Below, one piece after another: positions 1 to 5,086 of a DNA stretch of 6,767 bases. The notes under the pieces are model-generated. The model made no database searches. It was not told the origin of the DNA and was given only the letters and a program-made list of their open reading frames with translations. This DNA comes from Anaeromyxobacter_A sp035538735. GTDB lineage: Bacteria; Myxococcota; Myxococcia; Myxococcales; Anaeromyxobacteraceae. The translations under genes were made by a program, and so were the position numbers. How positions within the stretch are numbered: position 1 is the stretch's first letter; every line of letters starts with the position of its first letter. The stretch is from positions 1-6,767 of the forward strand of contig DATLJU010000174.1 in the NCBI GenBank assembly GCA_035538735.1. The letters run 5' to 3'.

Positions 1-14
1 AAGTCAAGGGGTGC

Positions 15-209
15 ATGCGCTCGCTCCTCCCTTCCTGGATGGTGTACGCCCTCGGTTCGGCCTTCTTCGCGGGACTCACCGCCGTCCTCAACGAGTCGCT
101 CGCGCCCGGCGAGGGGATTGCCATCGCGTCGCTCTCCGGTAGGGGATCGGCGACATGGCCGTTCGCTCGCGAGCCCCCGCCACGACGCACGAGAGCGCGA
201 TCGTCCTGA
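15..209 (+). pseudogene. Truncated EamA/DMT-type transporter N-terminus (remnant)
   Basis: An open frame of 64 codons begins with ATG at 15 behind an AAGGGG Shine-Dalgarno-like stretch (6-11). Residues 5-26 (LLPSWMVYALGSAFFAGL and following) form one hydrophobic helix. They read like the first membrane segment of short EamA-family (drug/metabolite transporter) proteins, which commonly start with a PSW-YAL-SAFFA-LTA pattern. The resemblance stops near base 92. The remaining residues are polar, Arg/Pro-rich, contain no further membrane segment, and overlap the start of the phosphoesterase gene in another frame. Intact family members have several membrane helices, so this looks like a 5' remnant left by a deletion. 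The family call rests on recalled family sequence over about 22 residues. A chance hydrophobic ORF is possible. Confidence 0.42.
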
Positions 210-730
210 TCCCGGCTCCGGAGGTGTGGGAGCCGATTCAGGCGATCCGGCGCGTCCACGACCGGCAGGTCCGGCGCTGGATGCCGCACGTCACCCTGCT
301 CTACCCGTTCCTGCCCAGGGCTGCGCTCTCGGGCGCGCTGCCTGCCGCGGAGCAGGCGCTCTCTGCCGTCGCGCCGTTCGAGGTGCGCCTCGCCAGGTTC
401 GAGGTGTTCCGCCACCGCGGCGGCACGTTCACGCTGTGGCTCGCACCCGAGCCGAAGGATGCGCTCGCGGCCGTGCAGGCGGCCCTCGTCGATCGCTTCC
501 CGGGGTGCGACGCGACGGCCCGGTTCGCGGGCGGGTTCACGCCGCACCTGAGCGTCGGTCAGGCGCGGGGGGAGGCGGCGCTCGAGGCGCTGCGGCGGGA
601 GGTCGAGGGCTGGCGCGCGCTCGCGTTCACCGCGCGCGCCGTCTCGGTGATCGTCCGCGAGCAGCCGCCGCGCGACGTGTTCAGGACGTTCGCCGAGGTG
701 CCGCTCCGCATCGACCAGGGCGACCTGTAG
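155..730 (+). CDS. 2'-5' RNA ligase family protein (2H phosphoesterase)
   Basis: This 191-residue protein carries the two His-x-Thr/Ser signatures that define the 2H phosphoesterase superfamily: HVT at residues 45-47 and HLS at 131-133, about 86 residues apart as expected for the two-lobed fold. The two histidines should act as acid and base on 2',3'-cyclic phosphates or 2'-5' phosphodiester bonds in RNA or small nucleotides. The family includes ThpR/LigT and various cyclic phosphodiesterases, and the true substrate cannot be read from sequence. The length is typical. The ATG at 155 follows AGGGG (141-145) with a 9-base gap. No signal peptide or membrane helix is seen, so it should be cytoplasmic. 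It ends only 7 bases from the convergent channel gene, leaving no room for a separate terminator. It could equally be labelled a cyclic phosphodiesterase-like hypothetical. Confidence 0.9.
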   Translation: MAVRSRAPATTHESAIVLIPAPEVWEPIQAIRRVHDRQVRRWMPHVTLLYPFLPRAALSGALPAAEQALSAVAPFEVRLARFEVFRHRGGTFTLWLAPEPKDALAAVQAALVDRFPGCDATARFAGGFTPHLSVGQARGEAALEALRREVEGWRALAFTARAVSVIVREQPPRDVFRTFAEVPLRIDQGDL

Positions 731-737
731 CTACTCT

Positions 738-1202
738 TCAATCGGGGTCCGTCGGTGTGCCATCGCGGCCGGCGCCCGACGAAGCCGCCTCACGTGCCTC
801 GTGCATGCGGAGCACGACGGCGAAGAAGAAAGCGCTGGACCATCCGCACATGAGGATGCCGATGAGCGCCTCGATCCCTCCGACCAAGCGAAACTCCCGC
901 GGCAACACGAGGTCCCCGTACCCGACGGTCGTATAGGTGACCGAGCTGAAGTAAAGGGCCGAGTGGAAGTCGGAAAAAGCGTGCCCCCACCTGTAGAACA
1001 GGCCCCACAGGGAAATGTCGAGCACGTGCATCGTGATGAGCCAGCCGGCGATCCGGATGAGCAGCCACGTCGGATGCAAATACCCCCGAGACAACAGCGC
1101 CAAACGACTCGTCAGCCAACGAACGGCAGCCGTCGTCCCGAGCGCGTGGACCACCACGCAAATGGACGTCACCACCCACGAGATCAACAGTCGGGCCAGC
1201 AT
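738..1202 (-). CDS. Small potassium channel protein (ion channel, TTVGYGD filter)
   Basis: This 154-residue membrane protein has hydrophobic helices at about 5-28, 46-72 and 107-131. Between the second and third lies a pore loop with a textbook K+ selectivity filter, TTVGYGD (residues 91-97). The last two helices plus the loop form the M1-P-M2 pore module (Ion_trans_2 type), expected to tetramerise in the inner membrane and pass K+. No cytoplasmic RCK/TrkA-N domain follows; the tail is about 20 polar residues. M1 must run in-to-out so that the filter faces outward, so the extra first helix should run out-to-in, putting the N-terminus in the periplasm. The Arg residues at 28, 33, 39 and 50 in the first loop fit a cytoplasmic side. 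The ATG at 1202 lies 39 bases after the stop of the binding-protein gene, in the same frame, so the two are probably co-transcribed. The ribosome-binding site is weak. Confidence 0.88.
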   Translation of the reverse strand: MLARLLISWVVTSICVVVHALGTTAAVRWLTSRLALLSRGYLHPTWLLIRIAGWLITMHVLDISLWGLFYRWGHAFSDFHSALYFSSVTYTTVGYGDLVLPREFRLVGGIEALIGILMCGWSSAFFFAVVLRMHEAREAASSGAGRDGTPTDPD

Positions 1203-1241
1203 CCACGATCCATCACCCGGCGCGTCGCGATTGCGTGCGGA

Positions 1242-2096
1242 TCACTCCGGGTACGAGTTCAGGCCGTACATGACGACGAGCGCGGAGCTCGGCTTCGCGT
1301 TGGGGCCGAAAGCGCGGTGGAACACCTCCGCGATCGCGCCGCTCGAGTAGATCTGTGCGAGCGCGCGATTCACCGCGAGGCGAAAGGACGTGGCGCCCAG
1401 GGGGAGCACGATCGCGTAGGGCTCGAAGCCGAGCTCGTCCGTGAGTAGCTCGTACTGCAACGGGTCCTTGACCTTTTCGCCCAGCCCCAGGAGCAGGACC
1501 CTGTCGTCGGCCAGCGCGTCCGCCGTGCCGGCCTCCAGGGCAGCGACGGCTTCCTCGCGGCTCTTCACGGTCACGACGGTCGCGCTCACGAGGGCGCTCT
1601 TCAAGGCGGTGTCGAGCGCTTTCTGGTTGGAGGTGCGGTCGACCACGGCGATCTTCTTGCCGGCGAGCCCGCTGAGGGACCTCGCGCCCGAGGCTTTGCG
1701 CACGAGCAGCGCGGTGGCGTCGACGAACACCGGGCTCGAGAAGTCGACCTGCTCCATGCGCGAGAACGTCGCGGTGGTGGCTCCGCACTCCATGTCCGCC
1801 TGGCCCTTGCGCACGAGGTCCAGCCGGTTCTGAACGGTCGAGGGGACCCACTTCACCGCGATCGGCTGGACCTTGAGCTGCTGCTCGATGCTCGCGACGA
1901 CACGCTTGCAGAGGTCGACCGTGTATCCGGTGGGCTGCTTGTTGTCCTCGAACGAGAACGGCAGCGCGTCGGCGCGGTAGGCGATGGTGATGGTCTTCGA
2001 ATCGCGGATCTTCTTGAGGGTGGCGTCCAGCACCTGAGCATGAACCAGTGCCGGGAACACGAGTGAGAATGCGATCGCAGCGTGTCGTCGGTTCAC
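1242..2096 (-). CDS. GltI-like periplasmic amino-acid-binding protein (SBP family 3)
   Basis: With the GTG start at 2096 this is a 284-residue solute-binding protein. Residues 1-20 form a signal peptide (two Arg, a hydrophobic core, cleavage probably after VHA). The mature part follows the family-3 pattern: TITIAYR near 35-41, PFSFEDN at 46-52, GYTVDLC at 57-63, and the ligand-contact/hinge run MECGATTATFSRMEQVDFS at 102-120. The order and spacing recall E. coli GltI, the glutamate/aspartate binding protein (ECGSTTN, QNR and AYG-equivalent motifs). An acidic amino acid is therefore the best ligand guess. I prefer GTG 2096 because GGGA lies 6 bases upstream. ATG at 2108 (288 residues) is the alternative but has no ribosome-binding site. 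A much longer open frame upstream is not signal-like. No ABC permease or ATPase gene is in the window; the gene downstream is a K+ channel. Confidence 0.88.
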   Translation of the reverse strand: MNRRHAAIAFSLVFPALVHAQVLDATLKKIRDSKTITIAYRADALPFSFEDNKQPTGYTVDLCKRVVASIEQQLKVQPIAVKWVPSTVQNRLDLVRKGQADMECGATTATFSRMEQVDFSSPVFVDATALLVRKASGARSLSGLAGKKIAVVDRTSNQKALDTALKSALVSATVVTVKSREEAVAALEAGTADALADDRVLLLGLGEKVKDPLQYELLTDELGFEPYAIVLPLGATSFRLAVNRALAQIYSSGAIAEVFHRAFGPNAKPSSALVVMYGLNSYPE

Positions 2097-2325
2097 GTGG
2101 CGTCCCATCGGCGCGCAAATCGAGTTCCGGATCGACGCGGGGCGCCGCGACCGGGCCGAACCGTGAACGCGCCCATGGTACGCGCGGAAACACTTCCTGC
2201 TGGCGCTAAGCCTTGGTCTACACCCTCCACGGATCCCGACCAGGACGTAGCATCGGAACGTGCGGTGCCCTGGAAAAGGTGGGGACCTATCCGAGCGAGC
2301 GTCAATCGGGAGCGGTCCGCGAGGA
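2097..2325. other. Gene-free spacer upstream of the binding-protein gene
   Basis: About 230 bases in which I see no convincing gene. It is somewhat less GC-rich than its surroundings and should contain the promoter for the minus-strand binding-protein gene. I find an isolated minus-strand TTGACG (2305-2300) but no -10 box at a workable spacing, so no promoter is called. Open frames crossing it have Arg/Pro/Ser-rich translations typical of non-coding frames. Confidence 0.5.
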
Positions 2326-2520
2326 CTACAGGAAAACGGATATGCTCGAGATCGCGTCGAGCTGGCGATGACCGACGGTGAAGTTATCGCGGATGTCGCT
2401 CTCCGCATCGCGCCGTTCCTCGTCATCCTCGATGCCGGCGAGGTAGGCGGCGACGCGTGCTTGGATCACGGCCTCGACGTCCTCGAGCGTGATGAAGGAG
2501 GCGTCCCCCTTCACCGGCAT
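2326..2520 (-). CDS. Hypothetical small acidic protein
   Basis: A 64-codon frame starts with ATG at 2520 behind a GGGA (5-base gap), and ends with TAG. The first 40 codons have the strong G/C third-position bias of real genes here (for example CTC GAG GAC GTC GAG GCC GTG). The peptide begins MPVKGDASFITLEDVEAVI, has a probable amphipathic helix at about 12-28, and then a highly charged stretch (EDDEERRDAESDIRD) at 31-45. I recognise no family, signal peptide or metal motif. The last 20 codons lose the codon bias, so it might be a shortened remnant of a longer gene. It sits downstream of the tRNA gene, beyond the tRNA's 3' hairpin. Confidence 0.45.
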   Translation of the reverse strand: MPVKGDASFITLEDVEAVIQARVAAYLAGIEDDEERRDAESDIRDNFTVGHRQLDAISSISVFL

Positions 2521-2667
2521 ACCGTCCCAGGAACTCCCCGTCGCTGAGGCAAGGCATCACCGGGGCGCCGGCTCCTCTCACGCCGGACAGCGGCGAAGGT
2601 GCTCGGCGTGGACCGCGCCAGGCTCGGCCGCCGGGTGCAGAGGGCAGGGTGCGCGAGCAGACAAGCG

Positions 2668-2702
2668 AATGGGCGGTCCCGATCTTCTCGGAACCGCCCA
2701 TT
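2668..2702 (-). terminator. Strong hairpin 3' of tRNA-Leu, probable terminator
   Basis: A perfect 10-base inverted repeat (AATGGGCGGT at 2668-2677, ACCGCCCATT at 2693-2702) is extended, after one mismatch, by four more pairs (CCGA 2679-2682 with TCGG 2688-2691) around a 5-base loop. It starts 13 bases past the tRNA 3' end, the usual place for a tRNA terminator. The minus-strand sequence after the stem (CGCTTGTCTG) is only weakly T-rich, so termination strength is uncertain. Confidence 0.62.
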
Positions 2703-2715
2703 TCACGGCGTTTCT

Positions 2716-2802
2716 TGGTGCCCAGGAGAGGACTCGAACCTCCACGGCCTTGCGACCGCCAGACCCTGAATCTGGTGCGTCTACCAATTCCGCCACCTGG
2801 GC
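2716..2802 (-). tRNA. tRNA-Leu (anticodon CAG)
   Basis: The minus strand reads as a complete 87-nt tRNA including an encoded CCA (2718-2716). The 7-bp acceptor stem pairs GCCCAGG with CCTGGGC, followed by discriminator A. The D-arm contains TGGTAGACGC. The anticodon arm is CCAGA-TTCAGGG-TCTGG with anticodon CAG, which reads CUG leucine codons. A long variable arm (GGCGGTCGCAAGGCCGT region) marks it as a class II tRNA, and the T-arm carries GGTTCGAGTCC. CUG/CTC are major leucine codons in this GC-rich DNA, so the tRNA is likely highly expressed. No intron or mismatch is seen. Confidence 0.97.
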
Positions 2803-2813
2803 GAGGGCGCCCT

Positions 2814-2842
2814 CTTTTATGAGGGTGGCGGGAGGGTGTCAA
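2814..2842 (-). promoter_or_regulatory. Sigma70-type promoter of tRNA-Leu with GC-rich discriminator
   Basis: The minus strand carries a consensus -35 TTGACA (2842-2837), an exact 17-base spacer, and a -10 TAAAAG (2819-2814). The 11 bases between the -10 box and the tRNA are GC-only apart from one A/T pair and overlap a perfect palindrome, GAGGGCGCCCTC (2803-2814). A GC-rich discriminator at stable-RNA promoters is the usual mark of stringent (ppGpp) control. The 5' leader would be only about 4-5 bases. Confidence 0.8.
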
Positions 2843-2870
2843 GGACGGGGGGACGAGGCGCGCTTCGCGC

Positions 2871-2876
2871 TATGAT
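2871..2876 (+). promoter_or_regulatory. Possible -10 box for a leaderless transcript
   Basis: TATGAT, one base off the -10 consensus, ends 9 bases before the ATG at 2886. A start 7-9 bases downstream would put transcription at or within 3 bases of the start codon, giving a leaderless mRNA. This fits the absence of any Shine-Dalgarno sequence. No good -35 box lies 17 bases upstream. A small GCGCG/CGCGC inverted repeat (2858-2870) directly precedes it. Confidence 0.4.
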
Positions 2877-2885
2877 CGTCCCACC

Positions 2886-3536
2886 ATGTTCGCCCCTCTC
2901 CTCGTCGCCGCGGCGCTCACAGCTGCCGCACCCGAACCACGCGCCATCCCAGAGGGCCCGCGCTTCGCCTCGCTTCAGGGTGGCGAGACGCTGGGCGTGG
3001 GGGGGTCGGAGGTCGCCCTGACGGCCGGCTTCTCGACGTTCTCCGCCACGTATGCGCAGGGGCTGACCGACTCGACCGACCTCGGCGCTCAGGTCGAGAT
3101 CGACTGGCTCACGGGCGAGCTGTTCGCGGGGGGACTCTACCGCCAGCTCACCTGGCGCTTCGGGGACACGTTCATCTCGTTTCGAGCGCGGGCCGGCCTC
3201 TACTTCAACGCGGGTGCGACCTGGGCCATCGCCACCAACCACTCCGCCACTGGCATCCAGGCGGTGCCCGGGATCGCGGTCTCGCGCCGGTTCGCTCGTG
3301 GGACGCTCTCGGCCGCGGTCGACAGCCGCATCGACCTCACGTTCACGGACCAGGGTGGCCACGCGGTGGGCGTGAAGGGCACGGTCGCCTTCGAGACGCC
3401 GCTCTGGGGCGACCTCCTCGCCGGCGCCCGGGCCGGCGTGGGCGGGCTCTGGTCCTACTCCGGCGCGCCGTTCGCCGCGGACTCGCCTCGGACGCTGGTC
3501 GACGTCTCGGCCCTGCTCACGTACCGGCTCTTCTGA
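2886..3536 (+). CDS. Predicted exported outer-membrane beta-barrel protein, unknown function
   Basis: This 216-residue protein starts with a short hydrophobic signal-like segment (residues 2-15, Ala/Leu-rich, probable cleavage after an Ala near 15-20). It is unusual in having no Lys or Arg before the core. The rest alternates hydrophobic and polar residues in strand-sized blocks, with Gly/aromatic-rich stretches such as QLTWRF (87-92), ARAGLYFNAG (101-110) and GVGGLWSYSG (184-193). It ends LTYRLF, a terminal aromatic strand ending in Phe as barrel-assembly signals usually do. About eight such blocks can be counted, suggesting a small barrel. I do not recognise a named family. The start rests on the signal segment; no ribosome-binding site is visible. 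It converges on the DsbD-like gene 18 bases away. Confidence 0.75.
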   Translation: MFAPLLVAAALTAAAPEPRAIPEGPRFASLQGGETLGVGGSEVALTAGFSTFSATYAQGLTDSTDLGAQVEIDWLTGELFAGGLYRQLTWRFGDTFISFRARAGLYFNAGATWAIATNHSATGIQAVPGIAVSRRFARGTLSAAVDSRIDLTFTDQGGHAVGVKGTVAFETPLWGDLLAGARAGVGGLWSYSGAPFAADSPRTLVDVSALLTYRLF

Positions 3537-3554
3537 GAGCCCGGGACGTCGCCG

Positions 3555-4961
3555 TCACCACCGCGCCAGGCACGCCACCGCAGGCTGGACGCAGGCGCGG
3601 TCCACCGCCCGCATGCGCGCCAGCATGTCGTCGGCGCCGATGACGCCCGTGACGCGCGAGGGCGCGGGTAGCTCCCGGCCGTGCCCGTCGATGAAGAGCA
3701 CCGTCGGCTGGCCGAGGATTCCGTACTTCTCGAAGACGCGGTCGACCGCGGCGCTGACCGCCGGATCGGCGAGCTTGTCGGCTGAGTTGTCGATCTTGAT
3801 GACGACGAAGCGGGCCGCCTCCTCGCGGACGCGCGGATCGCTCCAGGCGGTGTGGTCGAGCTCTTTGCAGGCGGCGCACCAGTCGCCCCAGAAGTCGATG
3901 ATGACCGGCTTCCCCTCGGCGCGAGCGCGCGCCAGGCCCGCCTCCTCCTGATTCACGAGCCACGCGATGCCCTCGCTCGCGGCGCTCGACGACCGGGCGC
4001 GCGCGTCGGCGACGTCGCCGGCGTAGAAGGCGCCCGCGACCACGAGCGCGACGCCCAGCGCCTTGGCGACCTGGGAGCCGGGACGGGCGCCCGCGGCGGA
4101 CAGCGCGCCGAGGAGGACGCCCGCCGCCGCCACCGCCGCGGAGACCCACGGGGCCGCCGCCCCCGGCGAGGCAAGGCCGCGCAGCGCCGGGAAGACGCCC
4201 TTCAGGTAGCCGAGCGCCATCGCGAGCAGCACCACGCCGAAGACGCTCTTCACGGTCTCCATCCACGGCCCGCTCTTCGGGAGCGAGAGCGAGAACGCGC
4301 CGATGAGGAAGAAGAGGAGGCCGATGCCGAGCGCGTACGCGAACATGATCGCGACGCCGTACGCGATCGAGCCCTGGGTCGCGACGAAGGCGAGCGCGGC
4401 GGCCAGCACCGGTCCGGTGCAGGGGGCGGCGATGAGGCCGGCCACGAGCCCCATGGCGAGCGCGCCGGCGTACCCCGCGCCTCCCACGGTGGAGAGCCGC
4501 GCCTGGACCGAGGCCGGGAGCTGCAGCTCGAAGGCGCCGAACATGGAGGCGGCCATGGCGACGAAGAGGCATGCCACGAACCCGAGCACCCACGGGCTCT
4601 GCATGGCGGTGCCGAACGCCTTGCCGGTGAGCGCCGCCGTCGCCCCGAGCGACGAGTACGTGATGGCGATGCCGAGCACGTACAGCCCCGAGAGCGCCAT
4701 CGCGTGCCGCCGCGAGCCCGAGCGGCGCGCGCCGAAGATCGAGACGGTGATGGGAATGAGCGGATAGACGCAGGGGGTGAGGCTGGTCAGGACCCCGCCG
4801 GCGAACGCGATCGCGAACGCCAGGAGCGAGCCGTGGGCGAGCTGGCGGCCGAGCCCCAGATCGCTCGCCGCGCCGGTCGCGCCGCTGGCGGAGAGGTGAG
4901 GCAGCGCCAGCACGGCGACGAACGCGATCGCGGCGAGGAGGAAGCGGGTCGAGGTGCGCAT
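3555..4961 (-). CDS. DsbD-like thiol:disulfide interchange protein (lacks N-terminal alpha domain)
   Basis: The 468-residue protein would carry electrons from cytoplasmic thioredoxin across the inner membrane to periplasmic thiol proteins. Residues 7-20 are a signal/anchor segment. From about 45 to 310 there are roughly eight membrane helices. The two membrane cysteines lie in the symmetric DsbD/CcdA motifs: LTPCVYP (Cys64) and APCTGP (Cys181). A periplasmic thioredoxin domain follows at about 340-450, with catalytic WCAACK (Cys362, Cys365) and the cis-Pro loop GQPT (Pro419). E. coli DsbD is about 565 residues; here the N-terminal immunoglobulin-like alpha domain is absent, so the final acceptor must be another protein. 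Two extra cysteines, 457 and 464, lie in the C-terminal tail. The ATG at 4961 is chosen because it gives the hydrophobic leader; the ribosome-binding site is poor. The gene is divergent from iscS. Fusion forms of CcdA plus thioredoxin are the nearest alternative description. Confidence 0.9.
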   Translation of the reverse strand: MRTSTRFLLAAIAFVAVLALPHLSASGATGAASDLGLGRQLAHGSLLAFAIAFAGGVLTSLTPCVYPLIPITVSIFGARRSGSRRHAMALSGLYVLGIAITYSSLGATAALTGKAFGTAMQSPWVLGFVACLFVAMAASMFGAFELQLPASVQARLSTVGGAGYAGALAMGLVAGLIAAPCTGPVLAAALAFVATQGSIAYGVAIMFAYALGIGLLFFLIGAFSLSLPKSGPWMETVKSVFGVVLLAMALGYLKGVFPALRGLASPGAAAPWVSAAVAAAGVLLGALSAAGARPGSQVAKALGVALVVAGAFYAGDVADARARSSSAASEGIAWLVNQEEAGLARARAEGKPVIIDFWGDWCAACKELDHTAWSDPRVREEAARFVVIKIDNSADKLADPAVSAAVDRVFEKYGILGQPTVLFIDGHGRELPAPSRVTGVIGADDMLARMRAVDRACVQPAVACLARW

Positions 4962-5024
4962 GCTCGAATAGCTTTGATAACCGGAATTCCGCCGTCCGGC
5001 CGCCCTCTTGTCGAGCGGCCACCC

Positions 5025-5064
5025 TTGACCCGCACGGGCAGGGCCGGTAGGACCACCGTCCTAC
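5025..5064 (+). promoter_or_regulatory. Candidate iscS promoter with overlapping inverted-repeat operator
   Basis: In the 125-base divergent spacer between the DsbD-like gene and iscS, TTGACC (5025-5030) is followed after exactly 17 bases by TAGGAC (5048-5053), a weak -10 match. The -10 box lies inside a perfect inverted repeat, GTAGGAC (5047-5053) and GTCCTAC (5058-5064), with a 4-base centre CACC. A symmetric site covering the -10 and start region is where a repressor would bind. Fe-S-sensing Rrf2/IscR proteins commonly control isc genes, so one is a reasonable candidate, but I cannot match the site to a defined IscR consensus. Confidence 0.45.
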
Positions 5065-5086
5065 GAGTAGGAGACGCTCGGGCGCC

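Noticed and set aside
118..936. A 272-codon plus-strand frame over the phosphoesterase and channel genes
   Set aside because: Pro/Arg/Ala-rich low-complexity translation crossing two better-supported genes, one of them antisense.
2097..2426. A longer N-terminus for the binding protein (start at 2426, 394 residues)
   Set aside because: The extra 110 residues look non-coding, and they would bury a normal signal peptide inside the protein.
3537..3554. A terminator between the convergent barrel and DsbD-like genes
   Set aside because: Only 18 bases are available, and they contain no stable stem followed by a T-run.
3517..5022. A 501-codon minus-strand frame overlapping the DsbD-like gene
   Set aside because: It is a shifted frame of the same strand with a very Arg-rich translation. 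The competing frame contains all DsbD motifs, membrane helices and the WCAACK site.
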